From CAYVKM01 sp964452045 (GTDB lineage: Bacteria; Calditrichota; Calditrichia; RBG-13-44-9): a stretch of DNA of 64,000 nucleotides. Below the pieces are notes generated by a model, which saw only the letters and a program-made list of their open reading frames with translations, was not told the origin of the DNA and did not search any database. Shown one piece after another: positions 1 through 8,933 of this stretch. Within the stretch, counting starts at the first letter, position 1. Each line of letters opens with the position of its first letter. Made by a program: the position numbers and the translations under genes. The stretch is from NCBI GenBank assembly GCA_964452045.1, contig CAYVKM010000006.1, forward strand, positions 23,270-87,269. Direction: 5' to 3'.

Positions 1-11
1 GGAGACAATGG

Positions 12-1187
12 ATGCAAAAATTTTTCAACCATGCAGGTATTATCCTGTTCATTATTATTTTTCTTCTGCTATCCTGCCAGGAGAAAAAGGAAGTTATCGG
101 TACCACCCAGAGTTTTGATATTGGGGCGGTGACCATCCCCTCCGTGTTGAGCTCCACTTCCGATAAAGCGGTGCTGTTTACCGCTAAGGTAACTCACCCG
201 GATGGTGATGCCGGAATTGCGGAGGTGCAGTTGCAGATCACCGACTCGCTGGGGGCTTTGACCCGGGCATTTACCATGTACGACGATGGCGATGTGCAGA
301 ATCAAAATTCCGGAGATGTGATTGCATTCGATCAGGTTTACTCGATTGTCATTATCGGATCGCAATCCGGAATACCCGATGGGCGTTATTCAGCAAAAAT
401 TAAGGCGACATCCGAAGATGGCTCGGAAAAGGAGAGCCCGTCCAGTGAAATGGAAGTATTTCCTAATCAGGTACCGGAAATTTTGAATGTCTCCTTTCCG
501 GATAGCATCGTTTCGGGAATGAAACCGACCGATATTTTGTTTACCGTAAATGACAATGATGGTTTGGAAGACATTCTCTGGGTGCTGATCCAGGGATACG
601 ATTCGGTCATTTCTTTTCCGGTTTTTCAGGATACGGTTTTCAATCCCATGGACAATTCACCGGTATTTAGTGCTTCCATCGATTCCAGTTATACTGCAGG
701 TAAAAAAGGAGAGTATGAATTAAAATTCCTGGCGGTTGATAGAGTCGGAGATTTTTCTAATGCGGTTATTAAGAATGTCTATTTTGAAAATAATCCTCCA
801 TTACTTTGGGATTCCCAGGTTCCCGACACTCTGACACGTCCCGCAACCGGATCAAATCCAATTGATACCTTAATTACTATACGAGTAAAAGACCATCAGG
901 GCTTGTCAGATATAGATGAAGTCTATTATTTCTCTCTTAAACCAGACAGTTCACTTGCTAATGGTGGCAATCCATTATATATGTGGGACAATGGATTGCC
1001 ATTTTTGGGTGATCCGAATCAATTGCAATATGCAGGTGATTTAGTGGCAGGTGATGGTATTTATTCCTCTACAATTTTGCTGTTTGATAATGCTTTGCTT
1101 GGAAAATACAAACTATCCATTTATGCGAAAGATAAGGTAGGTCAAATTTCCACTGTTTTGGTAGATAGTATCATGGTGATTAACTAA
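12..1187 (+). CDS. Secreted lipoprotein with Ig-like repeats
   Basis: A 391-residue protein with a signal peptide ending in a lipobox (LLLSC, Cys about residue 22), so it is probably lipid-anchored in the envelope. The rest is beta-rich and repetitive, with recurring DxDG-type turns (DDGD, VNDNDGLED, DHQGLSD) typical of cadherin/Ig-like modules; I count about three. No catalytic motif is visible. The ATG at 12 follows GGAG with good spacing. It is the first gene of a run with a secreted propeller protein 19 bases downstream and two PorV/PorQ-type proteins, which suggests a surface-exposed role in the same export context. The specific function is unknown. Confidence 0.75.
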   Translation: MQKFFNHAGIILFIIIFLLLSCQEKKEVIGTTQSFDIGAVTIPSVLSSTSDKAVLFTAKVTHPDGDAGIAEVQLQITDSLGALTRAFTMYDDGDVQNQNSGDVIAFDQVYSIVIIGSQSGIPDGRYSAKIKATSEDGSEKESPSSEMEVFPNQVPEILNVSFPDSIVSGMKPTDILFTVNDNDGLEDILWVLIQGYDSVISFPVFQDTVFNPMDNSPVFSASIDSSYTAGKKGEYELKFLAVDRVGDFSNAVIKNVYFENNPPLLWDSQVPDTLTRPATGSNPIDTLITIRVKDHQGLSDIDEVYYFSLKPDSSLANGGNPLYMWDNGLPFLGDPNQLQYAGDLVAGDGIYSSTILLFDNALLGKYKLSIYAKDKVGQISTVLVDSIMVIN

Positions 1188-1206
1188 CAGGAGTTAAATT
1201 TTTCGA

Positions 1207-2706
1207 ATGAATCTAAAAATATTGTATCTCCAAATATTTATTTTTCTTCTTATAAGTACAGATACTTTTTCTCAGGTTGTGCAGGACTTCCAGATGCAAA
1301 CCTTCAACCCGGACCGCAGTGGACTGGTGGGCAATGGGATCACCGATCTCATCTGGTCCGGTTCCAACTTGTATGCCGGCACCGGGTATGGCTTGAGTAT
1401 AACTGCCGATCTGGGAGAACATTGGCAAAACTATACCCCCGGGAATTACGGCGGTAAAGGGGGTATCAGCGCCCTGGCCATTGCCCCGGATAGTACCATC
1501 TGGATTGCCACCGGTTACGATACTACCGTTCAGGATGATGAAACCCTGGATATCGGCGGTGGATTGCGCTATCTCTCCCCCGGCAGCTCGGAATGGGTTT
1601 ATATACCTCAACCAAAGGACGCCCGGACCGATACCATGGGTGGGATGAAACCGACCACCACCCGGGTTCAGAATATTACCTACGATATCGCCATCCTCGA
1701 TACCCAGGTCTGGATTACCAGCTTTGGCGGTGGGGTACGGCGTTCACTGGACAAAGGCCAAACCTGGGAAGTGATTACCACCGACGGAAAGCCATTCAGT
1801 TCACTGGATTATCTGAATCACCGCGGATTCGCTGCCATGGCGGAGGGTGGTAATATCTGGATAGGCACTGCCGGCGGAATCAGCAAATCCAGCGATGGCG
1901 GACAAACCTGGGAGCGTTTCTATGTCGGTCCGGATCAGATCCCAGAGCCCGGTGGCATTTCCGGAAACTGGTGTATTGCTCTGGCGCATAATTCCTGGAA
2001 TAACAGCACCTGGGCCGTAACCCTCAGTACCGGAGGCGATGAATACAATGCCATCAGTATGACCCAGGATGGCGGGCGCACCTGGCAGATATTCTTAAAG
2101 GATGAACTGAGTGACGGTACTTTTGCCCGCTACATCGCTTTTTACGATTCGGCCGTTTATGTCGCCACGGAAAAGGGTGTTTATAAAAGTATCAATAACG
2201 GCCAGACCTGGTTTAAATTTCCGGCCATTATCGACCGGACCAGCGGTGAGCAGCTGCTGACGGATAAATTTTATTCGGTAGCCACCTCACCGGGTGAAAA
2301 CGGTGAGCACCAGCTCTGGGTGGGCAGTGCAGATGGGCTGGCCTCAACCGCCAATAATGGTTACACCTGGACAATTTACCGCAGCTTTGTTTCCACCCGG
2401 GAGCGGGAAGATCCGGCTGTCTATGCTTATCCTACACCTTTTTCACCGGAACGCGGTACTATTCTTCGCTTCCAGTATGATATTTCACAGGCCGGTGAAG
2501 TGAATATCGATATCTATAATTTTGCCATGGAAAAGGTAATCTCAATCAGCAAACAGGAATTTGCACCTGTTCAGAATTCTTACGACCGGTCCACCACCTG
2601 GGATGGTCGGGATAACAACGGCCGGATGGTGGATAACGGGGTGTACTTCTTCCGGGCGAAAGTGGAAGGGAAAATCTCCTGGGGCAAAATTGTGGTGATT
2701 AATTAA
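1207..2706 (+). CDS. Secreted beta-propeller protein with FlgD/T9SS-like C-terminal domain
   Basis: A 499-residue protein with an N-terminal signal peptide (cleavage near TFSQ). Repeated Asp-box/BNR motifs follow (SxDxGxTW, for example near 1741-1770, 1888-1915, 2065-2090, 2191-2215 and 2356-2375), which fold as a sialidase/photosystem-stability-like propeller. The last 90 residues form a FlgD-like Ig fold with the WDGRDNNGRMVDNGVYFFR signature, the kind used as a type IX secretion sorting domain. It is probably secreted and surface-attached. No sialidase active-site residues could be confirmed, so an enzymatic role is not claimed. It sits 9 bases before the first PorV-like gene. Confidence 0.8.
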   Translation: MNLKILYLQIFIFLLISTDTFSQVVQDFQMQTFNPDRSGLVGNGITDLIWSGSNLYAGTGYGLSITADLGEHWQNYTPGNYGGKGGISALAIAPDSTIWIATGYDTTVQDDETLDIGGGLRYLSPGSSEWVYIPQPKDARTDTMGGMKPTTTRVQNITYDIAILDTQVWITSFGGGVRRSLDKGQTWEVITTDGKPFSSLDYLNHRGFAAMAEGGNIWIGTAGGISKSSDGGQTWERFYVGPDQIPEPGGISGNWCIALAHNSWNNSTWAVTLSTGGDEYNAISMTQDGGRTWQIFLKDELSDGTFARYIAFYDSAVYVATEKGVYKSINNGQTWFKFPAIIDRTSGEQLLTDKFYSVATSPGENGEHQLWVGSADGLASTANNGYTWTIYRSFVSTREREDPAVYAYPTPFSPERGTILRFQYDISQAGEVNIDIYNFAMEKVISISKQEFAPVQNSYDRSTTWDGRDNNGRMVDNGVYFFRAKVEGKISWGKIVVIN

Positions 2707-2715
2707 GGAAAAGAA

Positions 2716-3672
2716 ATGATGAAATTGAATCGTGTCATTTATTTTGTATCGTTTTTGGTTATGGTAATGTTGGTGTCGAATGTCAGCCTTGTACTCGCAG
2801 AGGGGAATGGTGGCTATGCCGGTGCCTATCTTCGTCTGGGTTTGGGTGCCCGGGCGATTGCTATGGGAAATGCCCAGGTGGCGACGGCAGATCATGGTTT
2901 TGGTTTTTATTACAATCCCGCTGCCTTACCTTATCTGGAAAAGTTATCGGCAAATTTTTCCTACAGTTTTCTTTCCCTGGATCGCCGGTTTGCCTATGTG
3001 GGTCTCTCCACGCCCATTAAACCACAGGCAGGCTTTTCCATTGGCTGGATTTTCAGCGGGGTAGGGGATATAAAGAGTTTTGATTCCCACGGGGTGGAAA
3101 CCGGCAAGGTCGATCATGGTCAGCACGCCATCTATTTTTCCTTTGGGTCGATGGTCATACCGGATCGTTTATCGGTTGGCGTAAGTGCTAAATATCTGCG
3201 GGAAACTTTATCCGACCCCGATTTTGATTATACCGGAAAAGGTTTCAGCGTGGACCTGGGAGCCATGTTTCGGGTGAATAACGATCTGTCGCTGGGATTT
3301 CAGGTAAAAGACATCAATGGCAAGTTGAAGTCCAATACCAATAATATTTTCGACCGTGGCATTGACCGGGATAATGCTTTTCCGGTATCCAGCCGGCTCG
3401 GATTTTATTACATCAGTCCGGTTCGCTGGGCGCGGGTGGCCTACGATTTTGAGTGGAGCACGGCGGGTGAAGAAAAAAATCATATTGGACTGGAATTTAC
3501 CATCCCGGGTGTGGCCGGCCGGATCGGCTACGATAATGACCATCTTACCTTTGGCGGCGGCCTGGTAATTGATCAGTACTCCCGGGTCAAGGCAGTTTTG
3601 AACTATGCTTTTGTGGCTTCAGTAGTGGATGAAGGCGCCAGTCATATTTTTACCTGGCAGTTTTCTTTTTAA
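2716..3672 (+). CDS. PorV/PorQ-family outer membrane protein (first of two)
   Basis: A 318-residue predicted outer-membrane barrel with a signal peptide cleaved near VLAE. The N-terminal block GLGARAIAMGNA followed by YYNPAALP is the hallmark of the PorV/PorQ (UPF0164) family, FadL-like barrels that in Bacteroidota act with the type IX secretion system as cargo shuttles. Alternating hydrophobic strands run to a C-terminal WQFSF, a typical last barrel strand ending in Phe. The family assignment is firm, but an actual role in type IX export is inferred from the adjacent gene product bearing a sorting-like domain. Confidence 0.8.
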   Translation: MMKLNRVIYFVSFLVMVMLVSNVSLVLAEGNGGYAGAYLRLGLGARAIAMGNAQVATADHGFGFYYNPAALPYLEKLSANFSYSFLSLDRRFAYVGLSTPIKPQAGFSIGWIFSGVGDIKSFDSHGVETGKVDHGQHAIYFSFGSMVIPDRLSVGVSAKYLRETLSDPDFDYTGKGFSVDLGAMFRVNNDLSLGFQVKDINGKLKSNTNNIFDRGIDRDNAFPVSSRLGFYYISPVRWARVAYDFEWSTAGEEKNHIGLEFTIPGVAGRIGYDNDHLTFGGGLVIDQYSRVKAVLNYAFVASVVDEGASHIFTWQFSF

Positions 3673-3746
3673 ATAGGAATACAGCTATAAGGCAGATAGT
3701 ATTAAATTATGGGTAGGCAAATCAGAGAGAATGAAATAGGAAAATT

Positions 3747-4658
3747 ATGAAAGTATCAATTGTTTTGATTTTGATTTCGTTATTGGTAAGCACCGGTTTT
3801 ACCGCCAGTAAAAACAAAGGTGAAACCGGTTTGTCCTTTTTGAAAATCGGGGTTGATGCCCGGGCAGTCGGTATGGGCGAAGCCTATACCGCGGTTACCG
3901 AAGATGCATCGGCTGTCTATTGGAATCCGGCCGGTCTGGCCGCTGCCAAGCACTCCAATGTTTTGTTTAATCATAATGAATGGATTCTCGATATCCGGGG
4001 TGAATTTGCCGCCCTTTCTCTGGTTCGAAAAAATTCTGCCTGGGGATTTCATCTGCGCAGTTTTAGCATCGGGGATATTCAGGTGCGGGCGGATGTGCCC
4101 ACAACCGATCCGCTGGAAACCGCCAGTGCGCACTACCTCGCTGCCGGTATTTCCTATGCCCGGCGAATGAGCGATAATCTGAATGCCGGAGTAACGGTTA
4201 AATATCTTTTTGAGAAGATCTATGTGGAGTCCGCCACCGGCTTTGCCGCTGACCTGGGGCTTACCTACCGGACACCCTTTCAAAATCTGAAGGTCGGAGC
4301 AGTTTTGCAAAACCTGGGTAAAATGGGGAAATTTCAGAATGAGGAGACCACCTTACCGGTTATCGCCCGGCTTGGTTTTTTGTACAATCTGCCGGTAAAA
4401 TCAGAATCGGTTACCGCGTTACTTGCCGCAGATGTGGTAAAACCATCTTCGGAAAATGTTCGCTTTCACCTGGGAAGCGAACTATTGATCTGGAATCAGA
4501 TTGCCTTACGGGGTGGCTACCTGATCGGATACGAAGCCCGGAATTTTACCCTGGGTATTGGATTTGTACGCTCGGCCATCCGGCTGGATTATGGCATTAC
4601 CCCCTTTTGGGATGATCTGGGAACCACCCATCGGTTCTCAGTTAATTTCATTTTATGA
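3747..4658 (+). CDS. PorV/PorQ-family outer membrane protein (second of two)
   Basis: A 303-residue paralogue of the preceding gene. It has a signal peptide, then the family block GVDARAVGMGEAYTAVTEDASAVYWNPAGLA, given here as GVDARAVGMGEA plus YWNPAGLA, and a barrel ending in FSVNFIL. The 74-base gap before it contains a weak GA-rich ribosome site (aataggaaaatt) but no terminator, so co-transcription with the upstream genes is likely. Two adjacent PorV-type proteins may serve different cargo or differ in shuttle and plug function; this is inference. Confidence 0.8.
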   Translation: MKVSIVLILISLLVSTGFTASKNKGETGLSFLKIGVDARAVGMGEAYTAVTEDASAVYWNPAGLAAAKHSNVLFNHNEWILDIRGEFAALSLVRKNSAWGFHLRSFSIGDIQVRADVPTTDPLETASAHYLAAGISYARRMSDNLNAGVTVKYLFEKIYVESATGFAADLGLTYRTPFQNLKVGAVLQNLGKMGKFQNEETTLPVIARLGFLYNLPVKSESVTALLAADVVKPSSENVRFHLGSELLIWNQIALRGGYLIGYEARNFTLGIGFVRSAIRLDYGITPFWDDLGTTHRFSVNFIL

Positions 4659-4809
4659 TTTGTTATTTCCTGAAACTATTTTAATATCGTAATGAAGAAA
4701 TTTTCAATAAATTAGCTTTAGCATTTTTAAGAGATACATCTTTTTTAATAATAAATTGGTCGATAATATTTCAAATAGAATTCACCAATAATGTACCGAG
4801 GAGGGTAAG

Positions 4810-5784
4810 ATGAGAAAATATGTATCCTTAAAGAAATCCGGATTTGCTGTTTTTCTTCTTTTCAGTTTAATGCTTGCTTTGTCAAGTATCTCTTATGGTC
4901 AGCAACCCGAGAATGCCAAACAAAGTCTGGCCATTTTGCCATTCAGTGCGACCGGCTTAAGCAGCGAGACAATTCAAACTCTGGAAAGTCTGTTGCGGCA
5001 GGAGTTAGCCCAATCCAATCACTTTACGCTAATCCCGGAAGAACAAACGTACCAGGCCACCGGGGAAAAAGCCTGCAGCGAGGTCGCTTGCGCGGTTGAG
5101 ATCGGTAAAAAATTATCGGCCCAGAAGGTTGTGTTAGGGAACCTCAGTAAATTGGGTTCCAAAATTATCTTCCACTACATGTTGATTGATGTCGCCTCGG
5201 GCCAGTCTGTTTTATCGGATAATGTTTCCTCCATGCAGCTGGAAGATATGGATGTGGTGATGAAAAGAGTGGCTGCCAGTATCGTAACCGGTCAGGCGAT
5301 TAACCAGACTGCCAAGGTCGATAACATTATGGAGGCCGAAACGGCCACTCCCCGTCGAAGAGCCGCCCGCAAATACTGGGGTATCAATTTTGGTTATCTT
5401 TATCCCACCCAGGGCTACGATGATGAAGATAAATCCTTTACCCTGGATCTGCGCATTGGTTATGAAATCAACCAGGTAACCGTGGGAACTCACTTTGCTG
5501 CGCGAAAGGGATTTGCTACCAATGTTTACTCTTCCTATTTATTTACCAAAACCGATGTATGTCCTTATCTGGGTGGGGCATTCGGCTTTCACTGGGTGAG
5601 CCACGAGGATTTCTTAAATTATGATAATAACAAAAGTGGTGATGGATTTGAGGTGACCGCCAATGGCGGTTTACGTATCTTTCGCACCTATAACTTTCAG
5701 GTACTGTTAAATCTGGATTACATCATTACTTTTAACGATTATAATGATAAGGCAGTTGTTTTTACCATTGGTTTACTTCGATAA
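4810..5784 (+). CDS. TolB/CsgG-like N-terminal domain fused to outer-membrane beta-barrel
   Basis: A 324-residue exported protein (signal peptide cleaved near SYGQ). Residues about 35-165 begin with LAILPFSATGLSSETIQTL and contain an ETIQ...LRQELAQSNHF segment and a KVVLGNLSKLGSKIIFHYMLID segment. This is the alpha/beta pattern of periplasmic CsgG/TolB-N-like nucleotide-binding-fold domains (DUF2380-type). A basic linker (RRRAARKYW) leads into a C-terminal half that looks like an eight-strand barrel. It has its own upstream AT-rich gap and a strong terminator after it, so it is probably monocistronic. The ribosome site gaggagggtaag precedes the ATG. The biological role is unknown. Confidence 0.7.
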   Translation: MRKYVSLKKSGFAVFLLFSLMLALSSISYGQQPENAKQSLAILPFSATGLSSETIQTLESLLRQELAQSNHFTLIPEEQTYQATGEKACSEVACAVEIGKKLSAQKVVLGNLSKLGSKIIFHYMLIDVASGQSVLSDNVSSMQLEDMDVVMKRVAASIVTGQAINQTAKVDNIMEAETATPRRRAARKYWGINFGYLYPTQGYDDEDKSFTLDLRIGYEINQVTVGTHFAARKGFATNVYSSYLFTKTDVCPYLGGAFGFHWVSHEDFLNYDNNKSGDGFEVTANGGLRIFRTYNFQVLLNLDYIITFNDYNDKAVVFTIGLLR

Positions 5785-5807
5785 AACTAGCCTTTTTCCC
5801 TAACCAG

Positions 5808-5836
5808 AAAAGCCCGGCAGATAACCGGGCTTTTTT
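5808..5836 (+). terminator. Rho-independent terminator after the TolB/barrel gene
   Basis: A perfect 7-bp GC-rich stem (AGCCCGG at 5811-5817 with CCGGGCT at 5825-5831), a 7-base loop and a run of T after the stem. Confidence 0.9.
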
Positions 5837-5956
5837 ATTTCATACTAAAATTATAATCCCCGTAACATTTTTGCTGAAATATCGGTAGTCATTTTTTTGG
5901 TTTTTAATTAAATTATTAATAGGTTTGAACGGTATTTTCAAGGCAAGGAGAAAAAA

Positions 5957-6829
5957 ATGCAATACAGAAGCGTTTATCTCACCCTCATATTTTTTCTGGT
6001 CAGCCTGGTTTATGCTGGTGCCAATAATTCAAGTCAATCCGGTCATTTCCAGGGTCGGTGGGATTATTTTGGCCCGGAAGGCTGGATGAAAGATTCCCAT
6101 CCTTATATTGAATTGAATTATGGCGATTCCAAACCGGACATCAAGGATTTTAAAACCGACTTCTCTGCTATCGGTTATGGTGAAATAAAATTGGGGAGTC
6201 GTGCGCTGAAAGAGAATCCATTCCGGCTGGAAGACAATTATGTTTTCCTGAATAAGTATGCCCGGCATCTGAAGAATTTTGATGAAGCTGAAGAAGTCGG
6301 TAACATTAAAGCGGAGATGCACTCTTTCGGAATGGGAAGTCGCGATGCCTATGGTTATGAATTTTCCAAAGTTGTGGTTTTCCCCTATCACTTGCTTCAA
6401 TTTGGCTGGACCAAGTTTGAAGCTGACACGGCCTCGTTTATTCCCATGGTTGAATCGGACAAATTAAGCAGGATAGAAGGCAAATACCGCTTCGGCGGGT
6501 CGGCGGAAGCCGGGATTGATGTGTCTTTGTACAAATCTGTTTCTCTGATAGCCGGATATGAAATCTCGGTGGTATATCCCAGATTCCTGTTCTGGAAGTG
6601 GCTCGGAGGCAGCCTGGTGCAGGGAGTAGGCATGGAGGCAGTTACCCAGTTTGCCGAAGAAATTGTGGATCTTTCCCCAACCTTTGGCCCCATCATGTAT
6701 GCCGCACTTCGGGCAGGAACCAGTTATCTGATTTACACCGGTATGAAGGGTAAAATGTATTGGCCGGTTAATTCCGAGGCCCCTCTGACACATGAGACAT
6801 TCAAGGTTGGAATAGGCTTCCGGTTTTAA
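5957..6829 (+). CDS. Exported protein of unknown function, probably outer membrane
   Basis: A 290-residue protein with a clear signal peptide (cleaved near VYAG) and a strong ribosome site (AAGGAGAAAAAA) before the ATG. The mature part is rich in aromatic and glycine residues with alternating strands and ends in VGIGFRF, a typical barrel end, which points to the outer membrane. An Ala/Glu-rich helical stretch around residues 215-250 interrupts the strand pattern and could be a plug or periplasmic segment. I do not recognise the family. Its neighbours are monocistronic-looking envelope genes. Confidence 0.6.
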   Translation: MQYRSVYLTLIFFLVSLVYAGANNSSQSGHFQGRWDYFGPEGWMKDSHPYIELNYGDSKPDIKDFKTDFSAIGYGEIKLGSRALKENPFRLEDNYVFLNKYARHLKNFDEAEEVGNIKAEMHSFGMGSRDAYGYEFSKVVVFPYHLLQFGWTKFEADTASFIPMVESDKLSRIEGKYRFGGSAEAGIDVSLYKSVSLIAGYEISVVYPRFLFWKWLGGSLVQGVGMEAVTQFAEEIVDLSPTFGPIMYAALRAGTSYLIYTGMKGKMYWPVNSEAPLTHETFKVGIGFRF

Positions 6830-6966
6830 AATTTAATGGATTTTTTAAATAAGCCTTATAGCGACGGTTCTGGTTGGGAGGGGAAAAAATATACATCCCA
6901 TTCTATGAAGATCATTTTGTAGTCTAGATAAATATTTTTAGATAATCTAAACTGATGGGGTGATTT

Positions 6967-7644
6967 ATGAATATCATTAAAACTGTGGTACTCGCTTTAT
7001 TTCTTCTCTTCTTATCAGTTTCACCAAATTTTGCCCAGGATGGCAGTAAACTGATCGAGAGCGCGATGTATCAGGATATGGAAGCGCTCAAATCCCTGGT
7101 TGAGAGCGGAGCAGACGTAAATTACCAGGATCCGAAATACGGCACTACTGCGCTGATGCTGGCCTGTAATTACGGATTAGCCGATATGGCCAGGTACCTC
7201 CTGGATAACGGAGCAAAGGTGAATATCCAGGCCAAAAAAGGTTCTACGGCATTAGCCGGAGCAGCACAGCAGTCCCTGGAACTGGTGCAATTATTGTTGG
7301 ATAAAGGAGCGGATGTTCGGCTAAAGACCGACGAAGGCATTACCGCATTTACCAACAGCATAATAGGCGTACTGCGAGGTAGCGTAACCACCGAAGTGGC
7401 CGAACTCTTGCTGGAGAAGGGAGCGAATGTGGATGAAGCACCGGATAAAGGAGGGGCGGCCGGGTATACCTGTCTGATGATGGCTGCACGGAATAATAAT
7501 CCGGATCTGGTGAAATTTTTGGCTTCCAAGGGTGCAAATTTGAATATTGCGGCACAGGATGGTGCCACTGCGCTGAGCCTGGCAGAAAAGGAAGACGACC
7601 AGGAGATGGTTAAACTTTTGAAGGATTTGGGTGCTGAGCAATAA
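6967..7644 (+). CDS. Exported ankyrin-repeat protein
   Basis: A 225-residue protein with a Sec signal peptide (cleaved near NFAQ) followed by about five to six ankyrin repeats of 33 residues. The repeats carry recognisable GADVN, TALMLAC, NGAKVN, KGADV, KGANVD and KGANLN turns and end in LLKDLGAEQ. Ankyrin repeats mediate protein-protein contacts, and the signal peptide places this copy in the periplasm or on the surface. There is no other domain. The ATG at 6967 follows ggggtgattt. The binding partner cannot be told from the sequence. Confidence 0.85.
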   Translation: MNIIKTVVLALFLLFLSVSPNFAQDGSKLIESAMYQDMEALKSLVESGADVNYQDPKYGTTALMLACNYGLADMARYLLDNGAKVNIQAKKGSTALAGAAQQSLELVQLLLDKGADVRLKTDEGITAFTNSIIGVLRGSVTTEVAELLLEKGANVDEAPDKGGAAGYTCLMMAARNNNPDLVKFLASKGANLNIAAQDGATALSLAEKEDDQEMVKLLKDLGAEQ

Positions 7645-7717
7645 CATTGACAGGATTAATTTTTATTTTGTTCATATAAAAAAATATTAATATCTTTTTA
7701 AAGGGAGGATTTATTTT

Positions 7718-8803
7718 ATGGACAGGATCAAATTGCATATATTATTTTCCATCTTAATCTTTTTAATTTTACTGACCGGTTGCGAAAAGAACTTGACCGG
7801 AATCAAATACACTCCGGAATATAAAATTGCCTGTGTTCCCAGAGGAATCGGAGACTTGTATCTGTTCGATACTGAAAGAATAAATCACCAGCTTCTGGTT
7901 ACGGGTGTGGTTTATCAGATAAACTGGTCACCCACTGAAGCAAAATTAGTCTATTTAATTCAACCTGATCCACCTGAATACCATACTAATTTATATGGTT
8001 ATAATCTACTGAATAACCAGAAAAAATTGTTAGCAGATGAAGAAGGGTACAAAATTGATCCTGCCTTTTCACCGGACGGACGATCTATCTTATATTTTAA
8101 CAGGATTTATTCTACTAGTGAGATAAAATTGACCCTGATGAATGAGAACGGCGCAAATAAAAAGGTACTTTATACTCTATCTTTTGGTGATCCTCCTCTT
8201 GAGTATCACTGGTCAGGTATTCCAGGTTATCTGGTATTTGCTCAGTATGACCCAACCTATATGCAGGAGAAATTATCCCTTTTCGATATCAATACTCAAT
8301 CTATGCAATTTATAATCGGACTGGAGTATTCCAATTCCCATGTCAAAACAATAGATGGAAAAAATTTTTTCTATAGTTTTAGCGATCAGGCCAATAATAT
8401 TTGTGGTATAAATAAGGTAAACATCGATGAACAGAAAGAGGTTCGGATATTAACAATGTCTCGGCCTGATTGGATAAATACTTTCTCCCTACATCCCAAT
8501 GGGAGTAAAATTGTGTTATCTGTAAGCAGCATCAGGCAAAATGCCTGGGTACGCGATTTGTATCAGGTGAATACCGATGGTTCAAATTTAGAACAACTAA
8601 CCGAATCGACCGGAGTTGATGATTTATATGACGATCCGGCTTATCTCCCGGATGGCAGTCAGATTATTTTTATACATGCTACCATTTCAGCAAGAGAAAT
8701 GTGGGGGTTAAATCTGGCAGATGGAAAAATTACCAAAATTACTGAAGGCGATCCGTTTACCGGTGGCTCGTATTTGTTTGCAATTTCCCCATACAAATTG
8801 TAA
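7718..8803 (+). CDS. TolB/PD40-type beta-propeller lipoprotein, copy 1
   Basis: A 361-residue lipoprotein with lipobox LLTGC (Cys about residue 22). The mature protein has repeated PD40/WD40-like blades: FSPDGRSILYF, SLHPNGSKIVLS and YLPDGSQIIFIHA, as in TolB and DPP-IV propellers. It is preceded by a strong AAAGGGAGG site. The next gene is a clear paralogue sharing the same N-terminal block CEKNLTGIKYTPEYKIAC and the same blade order, so the pair arose by tandem duplication. It is probably an envelope-anchored propeller; the ligand is unknown. Confidence 0.8.
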   Translation: MDRIKLHILFSILIFLILLTGCEKNLTGIKYTPEYKIACVPRGIGDLYLFDTERINHQLLVTGVVYQINWSPTEAKLVYLIQPDPPEYHTNLYGYNLLNNQKKLLADEEGYKIDPAFSPDGRSILYFNRIYSTSEIKLTLMNENGANKKVLYTLSFGDPPLEYHWSGIPGYLVFAQYDPTYMQEKLSLFDINTQSMQFIIGLEYSNSHVKTIDGKNFFYSFSDQANNICGINKVNIDEQKEVRILTMSRPDWINTFSLHPNGSKIVLSVSSIRQNAWVRDLYQVNTDGSNLEQLTESTGVDDLYDDPAYLPDGSQIIFIHATISAREMWGLNLADGKITKITEGDPFTGGSYLFAISPYKL

Positions 8804-8933
8804 CAGCACTTAATCTGAATTCTAATTGAATAAAAGGAACAGAATAAAAACAATTGGCCATGAAAAAAGCTTACTTTAGTATTATTTTTTCATTCAGGAT
8901 TTTTTTCACCTTAGTTATAAGGAGGGTCTGAAA

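Noticed and set aside
7647..7680. TTGACA followed by TATAAA upstream of the first propeller lipoprotein
   Set aside because: The spacing is about 22 bases to TATAAA, or 18 to a poor TTCATA box, so it was not listed as a promoter.
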